From Oscillospiraceae bacterium (GTDB taxonomy: Bacteria > Bacillota > Clostridia > Oscillospirales > CAG-272): 64,000 bases of DNA. This document shows, in pieces, positions 40,925-49,990 of the stretch. Where the stretch lies: the NCBI GenBank assembly GCA_015063845.1, contig SVTJ01000011.1:3359-67358 (forward strand), given 5' to 3'. Made by a program: the position numbers and the translations under genes. The notes under the pieces were generated by a model. That model was not told the origin of the DNA. It saw nothing but the letters and a program-made list of their open reading frames with translations, and did no database searches. How positions within the stretch are numbered: position 1 is the first letter of the stretch; each line of letters opens with the position of its first letter.

Positions 40925-42187
40925 TTAAAGTGTGATCTTTCTGCATTCAAGATAGTATCTCTTGTCCTCAGCATGCCCCATAGAAAAGGTCTTGCGGGGA
41001 AGAGCACCGTCAAAAATGACCGTCTTGAAAAGATCATCCTTACCCATTCCCGAGAAGATAAAGCCTATGGAATTTGGCTTTGAGGCGAGTGCCTTTGTTG
41101 AAGCTTCTCCGTGGATATAGTCGACCTCAACACCCTTGTGTGTCTTTATGTAGTCATCGATAAAGTCCTGAAGTGTGCCAACGGTCAGCTGACGAACGGG
41201 GCGAGAAATGTGGATATATCCCGTCTTTTCGCCAACGAAATAGTCTACTCTTTGCGCGTCCGCTTTTCCGTCAAGGCACTCGGCGTATCTGCGCAGAGCG
41301 ACTATGACGTCTTGAGTGTCGACCCCGAACATAACTCTGTATATAGGCTCAAATTTCAGTGCATCGTCGTGAATATTCACTATCTCGCAAAGCGCGTATC
41401 TTGCGGGGTGTGTTTTTGCTTGCTCTGCGCCGAGCTTTGCCTTTACCTCCTCGTATGCCGCCTTTGCAGATGCCAAAGAGTGATTTCCGTCACCTACTGC
41501 GAAGAGCAGGGGAGAGAGTGATGCGTCGCCGTAGCGAGCGTTCATCTGCTCGGGTGTTATGAGAGCATCAAGCGCTTTTGCAAATGCTTCTTGATTTTTG
41601 TCGGTCAAAAATCTGCCCTTTATATGACCGCCGCCGAGCATAAGCGGAGTGTCATATGCTATATCTCCGTCGCAGCTGTCGATAAGAGGCTCGATAACTG
41701 TCCTTTCGGGATCGTCGATAAGCAGCATGACGTGTGGCAGCTCAACATCCGCGCCTCTGCGGATAGCAACTCGGGGAGGTATGCGCTCAACGACAGTTGC
41801 TTCGGTGGCGCGTATAAGCGAGCGCGCTCCCTTTGTGTAGTCGTAGCACTCAAGGTCTATTGCAAGTACCACACCGCGGCGCACACTTCCGTCCGACTGA
41901 GTTCTTTCGACGAATATCTGCGAATTGCTGTGTGCAACGAGAACCTCGTCGATATATTTTTTCATAACGGAATTTATCTTTGGTATGCGCTCCTCCGCCT
42001 CGCAAAGATATACCTCGGGGAGTATCATATCAAGCGTTGACGGAGAGCCTGCAACCTCTTTCTTTACGTTTTCCCAGTATTCGGGCTCACTTGTGAACTG
42101 GTCGCAAGCAACTACGCTCCACGCGCGAGCGTTTGTTTTTTTAGGGTCGGGCAGAAGGATATCTGCCGCGCAAAAGCATCTTTTCAT
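40925..42187 (-). CDS. DUF1015 family protein
   Basis: The 420-residue protein matches DUF1015 of Firmicutes: start FCAADILLPD, VVACDQFTSEPEYWENVK, the segment FAVGDGNHSLASAKAAYEE (residues about 225-243) and the C-terminal FIFSGMGKDDLFKTVIFDG. The family's function is unknown; some relatives sit near nucleotide or cofactor genes. It is in a run of minus-strand genes with udg. Confidence 0.88.
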   Translation of the reverse strand: MKRCFCAADILLPDPKKTNARAWSVVACDQFTSEPEYWENVKKEVAGSPSTLDMILPEVYLCEAEERIPKINSVMKKYIDEVLVAHSNSQIFVERTQSDGSVRRGVVLAIDLECYDYTKGARSLIRATEATVVERIPPRVAIRRGADVELPHVMLLIDDPERTVIEPLIDSCDGDIAYDTPLMLGGGHIKGRFLTDKNQEAFAKALDALITPEQMNARYGDASLSPLLFAVGDGNHSLASAKAAYEEVKAKLGAEQAKTHPARYALCEIVNIHDDALKFEPIYRVMFGVDTQDVIVALRRYAECLDGKADAQRVDYFVGEKTGYIHISRPVRQLTVGTLQDFIDDYIKTHKGVEVDYIHGEASTKALASKPNSIGFIFSGMGKDDLFKTVIFDGALPRKTFSMGHAEDKRYYLECRKITL

Positions 42188-42201
42188 TGTAAAAATTCCT
42201 T

Positions 42202-43020
42202 TCAGGGGCGTATCTTTTCAAAAATAGCAAAAAGTCCTAAGCGGTGAGAAAGCTTGTAGCTCTCCGACGAGCGGACCGTCCATACGAAGCAACGGCGACG
42301 AAAAACGGTAGCACATAAGCGGAAAGACAAGCTTTTTATATGCCCAAGGCTTACCGAAATAAAATCGGGTCGGCTTATTACGTTTGTCAAAAGAGAGCTG
42401 AGTATAAAGCAGATAAAGGGGCTCTTTTTCGATTTTCTACTCATTTTATAGCTTGTGACCAACTGTCCGCGCGCAAATCTTGGGCGGTAATTTTTAAACC
42501 AGGAGAGGTGCAGGGGATTGAATGACTGAATAGCAAAGGCTCCGTCGTATACGTCAAGAAGCTCCGCAAGACGGCGGCAAAGCTTTTCGTCCCTACCGTC
42601 TCCCTTTACCTCGATAAGCAGAGGTACTTTTCCGTCTACCGCTGTGAGCAGCTCGGAAAGTGTTGGAATAGTATGTTGAGTGTTCAAAAGGCGCAGCCTT
42701 TTGAGCTCTGCAAGCGTGCAATCTCCAACTCTTTTGTCAACACCGCACATTCTCTTGAGACTTTCGTCGTGGAATACCACTACGTGTCCGTCAGCACTTA
42801 GCTGAACGTCGAGCTCAATGCCGTAACCGTATTTTACGGCAAGCAGAGCGGCAACGAGAGAGTTCTCGGGATTTAATGTATCCCAAAGACCTCTGTGCGC
42901 GTAATCGGTACTCACAAGGTCCATATCCGCGCCGTCGGTGACACGCGGCATTATCAAAAATACGTATATTACCGCAACGATAATGAGGATAAGCAACACA
43001 ACTGTAAAAATGAGCATCAT
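42202..43020 (-). CDS. Membrane-anchored glycerophosphodiester phosphodiesterase
   Basis: A single N-terminal helix (LIFTVVLLILIIVAVIYVFL) is followed by the GDPD catalytic domain: AHRG (about 43), ENSLVAALLAV, ELDVQLSADGHVVVFHD and LIEVKG, the metal and histidine ligands. It hydrolyses glycerophosphodiesters to glycerol-3-phosphate and an alcohol. The C-terminal 60 residues are unusually basic and poorly matched to the family. The ATG overlaps the end of the NUDIX gene. Confidence 0.85.
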   Translation of the reverse strand: MMLIFTVVLLILIIVAVIYVFLIMPRVTDGADMDLVSTDYAHRGLWDTLNPENSLVAALLAVKYGYGIELDVQLSADGHVVVFHDESLKRMCGVDKRVGDCTLAELKRLRLLNTQHTIPTLSELLTAVDGKVPLLIEVKGDGRDEKLCRRLAELLDVYDGAFAIQSFNPLHLSWFKNYRPRFARGQLVTSYKMSRKSKKSPFICFILSSLLTNVISRPDFISVSLGHIKSLSFRLCATVFRRRCFVWTVRSSESYKLSHRLGLFAIFEKIRP

Positions 43021-43571
43021 TTACCTCTGTTGGCTATCATATAAGCGGCTCTCATAACGGCTGCCTGAGTCTTTCCGTCGTATATCTCTCCGCGCATTAT
43101 CATTTCGACGAGCTCGTCGATCGGTATCTTAACTATTTCTATAAACTCGTCATCGTCAAAATCGGTCTCTCCAAATTCGAGTCCCTCTGCGAGGAACATA
43201 TGGATACACTCGTCAAGGATAGCGGGTGATGAGAAGTATTTACCCATATATGTCAAGCTCTTACATGTAGCTCCCGTTTCTTCTCTGAGCTCTCGCAGAG
43301 TTGCTTCTCTGGGGTCTTCGTCCTTTGCATCAAGTTTACCTGCGGGTATTTCGAGCATGGTTTTTGCAACGGCATATCTGTACTGACGAACGCAGATTAT
43401 CTCTCCCTCGTCAGTGACGGGGACTACGCAAACAGCGCCTATATGTCTGCAAAACTCTCGGAATGCCTCTCTTCCATCGGGGAGATATATCTCGTCACGG
43501 TAAAGGTGGAGCACCTTTCCGTCAAAAATAAGTTCGGACGATTTTTGTTTTTCCTCAAATCTATCGTTCAT
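43017..43571 (-). CDS. NUDIX hydrolase, ADP-ribose pyrophosphatase type
   Basis: The NUDIX box is complete (GKLDAKDEDPREATLRELREETGA, read as Gx5Ex7REUxEExGU, about residues 77-100). The upstream RQYRYAVAKTMLEIPAG is typical of ADP-ribose/NADH-type pyrophosphatases that clear nucleotide sugars. The 184 residues fit. It overlaps the GDPD gene by 4 bases, implying co-translation. Confidence 0.92.
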   Translation of the reverse strand: MNDRFEEKQKSSELIFDGKVLHLYRDEIYLPDGREAFREFCRHIGAVCVVPVTDEGEIICVRQYRYAVAKTMLEIPAGKLDAKDEDPREATLRELREETGATCKSLTYMGKYFSSPAILDECIHMFLAEGLEFGETDFDDDEFIEIVKIPIDELVEMIMRGEIYDGKTQAAVMRAAYMIANRGK

Positions 43572-43653
43572 AACGTTCTCCTAAAAATAAAAATATATTA
43601 TAATTATACAACATTATACGACTAAAATCAATAGTAAGGTTTCAAAAATTGAC

Positions 43654-43682
43654 TTGATTATTCTTTGGTAATGTGTTAGAAT
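43654..43682 (+). promoter_or_regulatory. Sigma-A promoter for rnhA
   Basis: TTGATT (43654-43659), 17 bases, TGTTAGAAT (-10 at 43677-43682), 41 bases before the ATG. Confidence 0.75.
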
Positions 43683-43722
43683 ATAGTATACGCATCACAA
43701 ATACTGTTGAAAGGCGGTCTAT

Positions 43723-44157
43723 ATGAAGCACGTTGATATATATACGGACGGCGCGTGCCGCGGAAACCCTGGCAAGGGCGGCTGGGGCGCGATACTCGTT
43801 TACGGAAACATAGAGAAAGAAATGTCAGGCGGTGAGCCTATGACGACCAATAACAGAATGGAGCTACTCGCGGCAATACGGGCGATGGAAGCGCTTAAAG
43901 AGCCCTGCGACATAACGCTCACTTCCGATTCAAAATACCTTACCGATGCGATAAATCAAGGTTGGCTTGATTCTTGGAAGGCAAGAGGCTGGAAAAAAGC
44001 GGATAAGTCAGCGGTGCTAAACGTTGAGCTTTGGCAGAGAATAGACGAGCTGCTTAAAATACACACGGTAAGATTTGTGTGGGTACACGGACATCAGGGT
44101 CACGAATACAACGAACGCTGTGACGTTCTGGCGACGACCTTCGCGGATACTTTATAA
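43723..44157 (+). CDS. rnhA: Ribonuclease HI
   Basis: It cleaves RNA in RNA-DNA hybrids. The four catalytic carboxylates are present: [38 protein letters not shown] and ERCD, with the [14 protein letters not shown] loop. The 144 residues match the E. coli enzyme (155). GGCGG lies upstream of the ATG. It is transcribed alone, convergent with ylbJ across a terminator. Confidence 0.95.
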   Translation: MKHVDIYTDGACRGNPGKGGWGAILVYGNIEKEMSGGEPMTTNNRMELLAAIRAMEALKEPCDITLTSDSKYLTDAINQGWLDSWKARGWKKADKSAVLNVELWQRIDELLKIHTVRFVWVHGHQGHEYNERCDVLATTFADTL

Positions 44158-44183
44158 AAAGGGGCTTTGAGCCCCCTTTTTTT
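44156..44183. terminator. Terminator between rnhA and ylbJ
   Basis: GGGGCT-TTG-AGCCCC flanked by AAAAA and TTTTTTT, so it can end transcription from both sides. Confidence 0.9.
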
Positions 44184-45162
44184 ATAAAAACAGACTGTCC
44201 GCAAGCAAGGCGAGAACAAAGCATATGAGTGTCCTCGCTGCGTGTGAGAGCATATATCCTTTGAAGTTTGCCGATTCGGTCGATCCGCATATCGACATTG
44301 TCTGGAAGTGAACAGAAAGTCCCGACCAACCAACGGCGAGCGCGCATAGAGGGAACACTCTTACCGAGCGAAGCGTGCATATCTTTGATAGCCCCGAGGT
44401 CAATTCAAAAAAGCTGAACAGCAGAGAATGGGCGGTATCGGAAAGCGGTAAAAATGACAGCGTCGCATCAAGCGCGCCGAGAAATGCTGAAAAGAACACC
44501 ACGAATGCGCACACCGACAGCATACCGACCCCAGCGTCCGACACCGCACGAGTGAGTGAGCGCGCAAAGCCCACACGCTCTTCCTGTGTCGAAGAGATGC
44601 TGCACGAGCGGTGAGAGATAGGACGTCTTATTCTCAAAAATATACCCACGCAAAGAGCAGACAGCAGGGATAAGGCGTAAAGCCATATCCCGTATTTTTT
44701 ACTTCCAAGCATCGACGCTCCCACCGCGCTTATCAGAAATGCGGGACTTGGCGTGCTGCAGATACAAAGGATACGGTTGTATTCATCGGTATTTATCCTG
44801 CCTTTTGCGTAAAGCTCCGACGCGCACTTTGCGCCGAGCGGAAAACCGCACAGCCAGCCGAGGAGCAGTGCAGACGCGCATTCCTCTCCAAGTCCCAAAA
44901 GAGCGCGCACGGGAGCTTTGAATATATGGGATATTATTCGTCCGAGACCGCTTGACACCACAAGTGAGGATATTACCATAAACGGGAAAAGAGAGGGAAT
45001 GAGCTTTTTTGCGCAAAGCGCCAGACCGTCCGACACCCAAACGGAGGCAACGTCTGAATTTTTAAAGAAAAGCAGTATAATAAAAAGGCTCATATATACG
45101 TAGGACAGTCGCCTTAGTTTTACACTGTTTTTGGCTTTTTTATATGTATATCCGCCAGTCAT
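44182..45162 (-). CDS. ylbJ: Sporulation integral membrane protein YlbJ
   Basis: The 326 residues have about eight hydrophobic helices and the nucleoside-recognition-like Gate domains typical of YlbJ: KKLIPSLFPFMVISSLVVSSG, LLLGWLCGFPLGAKCASELY and ICSTPSPAFLISAVGASML. In Bacillus YlbJ is needed for spore formation and works in the mother cell membrane. GGAG lies 9 bases before the ATG. It is divergent from the yqfC operon, another sporulation unit. Confidence 0.88.
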   Translation of the reverse strand: MTGGYTYKKAKNSVKLRRLSYVYMSLFIILLFFKNSDVASVWVSDGLALCAKKLIPSLFPFMVISSLVVSSGLGRIISHIFKAPVRALLGLGEECASALLLGWLCGFPLGAKCASELYAKGRINTDEYNRILCICSTPSPAFLISAVGASMLGSKKYGIWLYALSLLSALCVGIFLRIRRPISHRSCSISSTQEERVGFARSLTRAVSDAGVGMLSVCAFVVFFSAFLGALDATLSFLPLSDTAHSLLFSFFELTSGLSKICTLRSVRVFPLCALAVGWSGLSVHFQTMSICGSTESANFKGYMLSHAARTLICFVLALLADSLFL

Positions 45163-45246
45163 TTATAACTCTCCAAATACATAAAATACTATAAACGTTA
45201 CTGATAAAGTTTACGGCGAATGGTGGAGGAATATACGGAGGGGCTT

Positions 45247-45552
45247 ATGAAAAACAAGGGCAAAGAGGTCAACGAAAAACAAACCGTCAAGGAAAGGCTG
45301 TGTCGCAGTCTTGACATACAGCCCGACATTTTTCCGTACGGAACGCTTATAGAGCTTCGCGGAAAGGAGAGCGTTTGTGTGAGAGGTGCGGGAAGCGTGA
45401 GCTTTTATACGGATACCGAGATACGCTTTGTTATTAGAGACGGTGAGATATGCGTGCGCGGGGAGAGACTGTTTTGCTCGGCGTATCGCAGAGGTGTGGC
45501 AACTGTTGACGGGAAAATACTGTCGGTAAGCTTTGAGGAGGTCCAAAAATGA
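45247..45552 (+). CDS. yqfC: Sporulation protein YqfC
   Basis: The protein of about 101 residues belongs to the YabP/YqfC family (LIELRGKESVCVRGAGSVSFYTD and VRGERLFCSAYRRGVATVDG). In Bacillus yqfC-yqfD is expressed in the mother cell. The ATG at 45247 follows GGAGG by 5 bases; the track's GTG is 9 codons earlier. It overlaps yqfD by 4 bases and heads a seven-gene operon running to mutS2. Confidence 0.9.
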   Translation: MKNKGKEVNEKQTVKERLCRSLDIQPDIFPYGTLIELRGKESVCVRGAGSVSFYTDTEIRFVIRDGEICVRGERLFCSAYRRGVATVDGKILSVSFEEVQK

Positions 45553-46733
45553 TGCATCCTCTTTTGTTTTTGTCGGGATATGCGGTGATATCCTTTCCCG
45601 AGACGGAGAGCGTAAGAGTGGTGAATGCTTGCGCTGTCGGACAGCTGTCATATTTTGATCTCGGTGTTAGCGACGGTAGAAGAAAGCTTCGTATGTCGCT
45701 CCGTGCGGCTGCACGTATGGAGCGGGCGTGCGCGAGAGAAAACATTGACGTGAGGGTGGAATGCAAGCGTGGTCTGCCGATAAAGCTTATCCGCGTTTTT
45801 TGTCGCCCGGGGATACTGATAGGCTTTGCTCTGGCAATATTGGCAACGGTGTTTTCACAATCGGTCATATGGGAGATCAGAATAGTTGGGAACGAAAAAG
45901 TGCCGAGCGAGACTATACTCACGCTCCTTGAGGAGTGCGGAGTAAGAGTGGGTGTGAAAAAGCGCGCGCTTGATATAGATAGCATTGAAAACAGAGCACT
46001 TATAGTGTCTGACGAGCTCTCCTGGATAAGTGTTAACGTGATCGGAAATATTGCCGAGGTCGAGGTGAGAGAGGTATTGAGTGTTCCAAAAACGGAGGAT
46101 TATGTTTGCTCAAATCTTGTGGCAAAGAGAAACGGAACGGTAGTCGAGCTTATCGAGGTGAGAGGAAACTTGCAGGTGGAGCTCGGAGAGGCGGTCTCGG
46201 AAGGGCAGCTTTTGGTTGGCGGAATATACGGCTCGGATACTGAGGGTTTCCGCTTTGTTCGCACGGGCGGAAAGGTGATGGCTCTTTGTCCTCACGAATA
46301 TAACGTAGAGATACCTCTCAAATATGAGAAAAAAGACTATACAGGGCGAAAGAAAGTAAAAAAATCGCTCATTTTCTTTGAAAAAGAAGTAAAATTTTTT
46401 GGAAACAGTAGAAATTTATACGCAAGTTGTGATACAATAGAGAGGGTAGAGTTTTTGAACTTTTTTGGGCTCGGAGACTTACCTATCGGAATACGCACCG
46501 TAGAGTATGTTGAATACAATATCGCAGAGGGAATGCGAAGCGAGGAGCAGGCGGCAGAGCAAGCGAATTTTGAACTTTGGCAAAAGCTTTATGCTGAAGC
46601 GCCCGACGCGCAGCTTGTATCAAAGAATACAGAAGGGCGTATCGATGGCAATACTTATATACTTACCGCGCGCATCGAATGTATTGAGAATATCGCGCTC
46701 GAACGCGAAATAGAGGTACAGATAGAGGAGTAG
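45549..46733 (+). CDS. yqfD: Sporulation protein YqfD
   Basis: The 394-residue protein has an N-terminal cytosolic domain, a transmembrane helix (FCRPGILIGFALAILATVFS, about 94-113) and an extracytoplasmic part. The segment WEIRIVGNEKVPSETILTLLEECGVRVG is typical of YqfD. Its mother-cell role is needed for spore formation in relatives. ATGA overlap with yqfC. Confidence 0.92.
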   Translation: MMHPLLFLSGYAVISFPETESVRVVNACAVGQLSYFDLGVSDGRRKLRMSLRAAARMERACARENIDVRVECKRGLPIKLIRVFCRPGILIGFALAILATVFSQSVIWEIRIVGNEKVPSETILTLLEECGVRVGVKKRALDIDSIENRALIVSDELSWISVNVIGNIAEVEVREVLSVPKTEDYVCSNLVAKRNGTVVELIEVRGNLQVELGEAVSEGQLLVGGIYGSDTEGFRFVRTGGKVMALCPHEYNVEIPLKYEKKDYTGRKKVKKSLIFFEKEVKFFGNSRNLYASCDTIERVEFLNFFGLGDLPIGIRTVEYVEYNIAEGMRSEEQAAEQANFELWQKLYAEAPDAQLVSKNTEGRIDGNTYILTARIECIENIALEREIEVQIEE

Positions 46734-46736
46734 CAG

Positions 46737-47765
46737 ATGGAAAAAATAACGAGGAGCGTAAAAATAGAAAGCTCGGAAATAACGGCAAGGCTTTTCGGCA
46801 GCTTCGATATAAACGTGAGAATGCTTGAAAAGAGCTTTGACGTTAAGATACACAACCGCGAGAGTGAGGACGGAGATGCAGTTCTTATAAGCGGAGACGA
46901 TACCGAACGCGTTAATATGGCGGCGGATGCCGTCAGATACCTCAAGGATATGGCGAGATATAACGAAACGCTTACCGAGCAGCAGGTGGCTTACGTTATG
47001 GATATGCTCAGAGAGGGAAGACGGGATGAGCTTTCCGATTTTGAGGGTGGCTGCATATGTATCACCACACGCGGCAAGCCCATCAAGGCAAAAACTGTTG
47101 GTCAAAAGAGATACGTAGAGGCTATTGAGAAAAACACGGTCGTGTTCGGTATCGGTCCTGCGGGAACGGGAAAGACCTTTCTCGCTGTCGCTATGGCGGT
47201 AAAAGCTCTGCGTGAGAAGCAGGTCTCGAGAATAATTCTTACGCGCCCTGCTATTGAGGCGGGCGAGAAGCTGGGATTTTTGCCGGGTGACTTGCAGAGT
47301 AAGATAGATCCTTATCTGCGTCCTCTTTATGACGCGATGTATGAGATGATGGGAGCGGAGAATTACCAACGGCATCTGGAAAAGGGAACTATTGAGATAG
47401 CGCCTCTCGCTTATATGAGAGGAAGAACTCTTGACGATAGCTTTATAATTCTTGATGAGGCTCAGAACGCAACACCCGAGCAGATGAAGATGTTCCTCAC
47501 ACGTCTTGGCTTTAATTCCAAGGCAGTGATAACGGGAGACCTTACGCAGACTGACCTGCCGACGGGGCAGAAGAGCGGACTTGCGGTGGCTGTCAAGATA
47601 CTCTCCGAGGTGGACGATATTTATATTCACGCATTCTCGGATAAGGACGTCGTAAGACACAAGCTTGTACAAGCGATAATCAGGGCATATGAAAAGTACG
47701 AAAAAGCGGCGGCTGAGCGTGTTGCCCATAAAAAGAACGGAAATCAAAAGCAAGGAGACAAATGA
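46737..47765 (+). CDS. phoH: PhoH family protein
   Basis: The 342 residues include a KH-like N-terminal part (about 10-70) and the P-loop ATPase core (GPAGTGKTFLAVAMAVKAL, LTRPAIEAGEKLGFLPGDL, DDSFIILDEAQNATPEQMK). It is an RNA-binding NTPase thought to act with YbeY in RNA metabolism; the gene lies right before ybeY, with a 4-base overlap. Confidence 0.94.
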   Translation: MEKITRSVKIESSEITARLFGSFDINVRMLEKSFDVKIHNRESEDGDAVLISGDDTERVNMAADAVRYLKDMARYNETLTEQQVAYVMDMLREGRRDELSDFEGGCICITTRGKPIKAKTVGQKRYVEAIEKNTVVFGIGPAGTGKTFLAVAMAVKALREKQVSRIILTRPAIEAGEKLGFLPGDLQSKIDPYLRPLYDAMYEMMGAENYQRHLEKGTIEIAPLAYMRGRTLDDSFIILDEAQNATPEQMKMFLTRLGFNSKAVITGDLTQTDLPTGQKSGLAVAVKILSEVDDIYIHAFSDKDVVRHKLVQAIIRAYEKYEKAAAERVAHKKNGNQKQGDK

Positions 47766-48250
47766 TGATGAAAACAAGAACTATGATATATTTTACCAAC
47801 GAGACCGACGTACCCGTGACATATAAGCTAAAAAAGCTTATCAGAGAGGCAGTTGTGGCTACGCTTGATTACGAGAGCTTTTACAATGACTGTCAGGTCT
47901 CCGTTACATTTACGGATAACGAGGGAATAAGAGAGCTGAATCGCGAGTATAGAGGAATAGACAAGGAGACCGACGTGCTTTCTTTCCCGCTCACCGCATT
48001 TGAGGGTACAGAAGAGCCCCCCACGGATGAGCCTGAGGTATCTCTCGGCGATATCGTTATATCGGTTGAAAAGGCATATGCGCAGGCAGAGGAATATGGT
48101 CATTCCTTTGAGCGCGAAGCGGCATTTCTCTGCGTTCACTCAATGCTCCATCTGCTTGGATACGATCACGTAAACAGCGACGAAGAGGAGACTGAGATGA
48201 GACGCAGACAAAGCGAGATACTCGAAAAAATGGGACAGGGAGTCAAGTAA
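47762..48250 (+). CDS. ybeY: Endoribonuclease YbeY
   Basis: YbeY is a zinc-dependent RNase for rRNA maturation. The HSMLHLLGYDHVN motif (H-x3-H-x5-H) and FLCVHSMLH appear at about 130-143, with the conserved arginine region NREYRGIDKETDVLSFP. The 162 residues fit. It overlaps the phoH stop and is followed by era, the usual neighbour. Confidence 0.95.
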   Translation: MMMKTRTMIYFTNETDVPVTYKLKKLIREAVVATLDYESFYNDCQVSVTFTDNEGIRELNREYRGIDKETDVLSFPLTAFEGTEEPPTDEPEVSLGDIVISVEKAYAQAEEYGHSFEREAAFLCVHSMLHLLGYDHVNSDEEETEMRRRQSEILEKMGQGVK

Positions 48251-48253
48251 GGT

Positions 48254-49141
48254 ATGAAAAAGACAGGATTTATTGCAATAGTAGGCAGACCGAACGTGGG
48301 TAAGTCCACACTTATGAACTCTATCCTCGGAGAAAAGGTTGCAATAGTTTCAAGTAAGCCTCAAACAACGAGAAATAGAATAACGGGAATCTACACAAGA
48401 GGAGAGGAACAATTTGTATTTTTAGATACTCCCGGAATGCACAGTCCCAAGAACAGCCTTGGAGAATTTATGGTAAAGGCGGCTGACAGCACGATGAAGG
48501 ATGCTGATGCAGTCGTGCTTGTTGTCGATACGGGTAAGGACATTACCGCCGTGGAAGAGAACGTTATAGCTTATCTTAAGAAAAGCGGTATCCCCTCGGT
48601 ACTTGCACTTAACAAGATAGATATGTACAATCGCGAGCAGATAGCAGAGACGATACAAAAGTATGCGGACAAGCACAGCTTTGATGCTTTTGTTCCGATA
48701 AGCGCGAGAAGCGGTAAAAACGTAAAAGAGCTTCTTGACGAATGCGCGAAATTTCTTGAGGAATCCGAGTGGTTCTTCCCCGAGGATATGGTCACCGACC
48801 AGCCCGAGAGACAGATCGCCGCTGAGATAATAAGAGAAAAAATACTTCGCACGCTCAACAAAGAGATACCGCACGGAACCGCGGTGGTTATAGAGGAGTT
48901 TAAGGACGAGAATACGCTTATACGCATAAGAGCAGAGATATTCTGCGAGAAGACATCTCATAAGGGTATAATCGTCGGTAAGAACGGAGCTGCTCTTAAG
49001 CTCATAGGTACTTATGCGCGTGAGGAGCTTGAGAAGCTGTTTGGTACAAAGGTATACCTCAATCTTTGGGTTAAGGTAAAGGAGAACTGGAGAGAGAGTG
49101 CAAGAACTGTCGGCAACTTCGGTTACAGAGACGAAGATTAA
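48254..49141 (+). CDS. era: GTPase Era
   Basis: Era binds 16S rRNA and aids 30S assembly. G1 GRPNVGKST, G3 DTPGMHSP, G4 LNKIDMYN and G5 ISARSG are in place; the C-terminal KH domain includes KGIIVGKNGAALKLIG. The 295 residues match the family. It follows ybeY by 4 bases. Confidence 0.97.
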   Translation: MKKTGFIAIVGRPNVGKSTLMNSILGEKVAIVSSKPQTTRNRITGIYTRGEEQFVFLDTPGMHSPKNSLGEFMVKAADSTMKDADAVVLVVDTGKDITAVEENVIAYLKKSGIPSVLALNKIDMYNREQIAETIQKYADKHSFDAFVPISARSGKNVKELLDECAKFLEESEWFFPEDMVTDQPERQIAAEIIREKILRTLNKEIPHGTAVVIEEFKDENTLIRIRAEIFCEKTSHKGIIVGKNGAALKLIGTYAREELEKLFGTKVYLNLWVKVKENWRESARTVGNFGYRDED

Positions 49142-49188
49142 ACGGCACTCAAGGGACATATCTGAGATAAAAGAAAAGAGGTGAGACG

Positions 49189-49980
49189 ATGAAAGGCACT
49201 TGCGACGGTCTGGTGATACGGGTAAGCGACTACGGAGAAAACGACAAATTGCTTACGATATTGACGGCAGATAAAGGCAAAATGCTCGTCACGGCAAAAG
49301 GGGCGAGATCTGTTCGCAGCAAGATGCTTTCCATGTCGCACCTTTTTGTATATGCAAATTTCGAATACTATGAAAAGAACGGCAGAAAGTGGTTATCGGG
49401 CGGCTCGGTAAGCGACAGCTTTTACCGCATCAATTCCGATATCGTGAGTTTTACGCTTGCTTCGTATATCCTTCAGCTTGCCGCTGAGATAACGGGAGAG
49501 GGAGTACCCTGCGAGGACGTGCTTCGTATGACTCTTAACACACTTTATGCCATAGAACACAAGCTCAAACCGACCGATATTATAAAGAGTGCATATGAGA
49601 TATTTGCTGCCGAAGTGTCGGGCTTTTCTCCAAACGTGCTTACTTGCGATGAGTGCGGATGCGAGGAAAGCACGAGTGATTGGTGGCTGGACGTTATGAA
49701 CGGCCGTATTTTGTGCGGTGCGTGTCTTACAGAAAAAAGCAGAGGCGCGCAGATACAGCCGACCGACGAGCTTATGACGAGGAATATACTTCTTCCTCTC
49801 GATGCTTCAGCACTTGCCGCGTGGCGATACGTTATGAGCGCGTCTCCAAAGCGGATATTTTCGTTCAGTCTTACGGGAGACAGCCTTGATATGTTTTCAC
49901 GAAGCACCGAAGAATACATAATAAATCATCTCGAAAGAAGCTTCGAAGCACTTGAATTTTATCACGCTGTAAAGGAGTGA
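49189..49980 (+). CDS. recO: DNA repair protein RecO
   Basis: RecO loads RecA with RecR. It has the N-terminal OB fold (DGLVIRVSDYGENDKLLTIL and LVTAKGARSVRSKML), a central helical part, and a zinc site CDECG...LCGAC (about 145-175). The 263 residues fit. GAGGTGAG lies 4 bases before the ATG. Confidence 0.95.
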   Translation: MKGTCDGLVIRVSDYGENDKLLTILTADKGKMLVTAKGARSVRSKMLSMSHLFVYANFEYYEKNGRKWLSGGSVSDSFYRINSDIVSFTLASYILQLAAEITGEGVPCEDVLRMTLNTLYAIEHKLKPTDIIKSAYEIFAAEVSGFSPNVLTCDECGCEESTSDWWLDVMNGRILCGACLTEKSRGAQIQPTDELMTRNILLPLDASALAAWRYVMSASPKRIFSFSLTGDSLDMFSRSTEEYIINHLERSFEALEFYHAVKE

Positions 49981-49990
49981 TACGACATAA

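Noticed and set aside
46620-47777. 385-residue minus-strand ORF
   Set aside because: It is an antisense shadow of phoH, whose frame carries the P-loop motifs.
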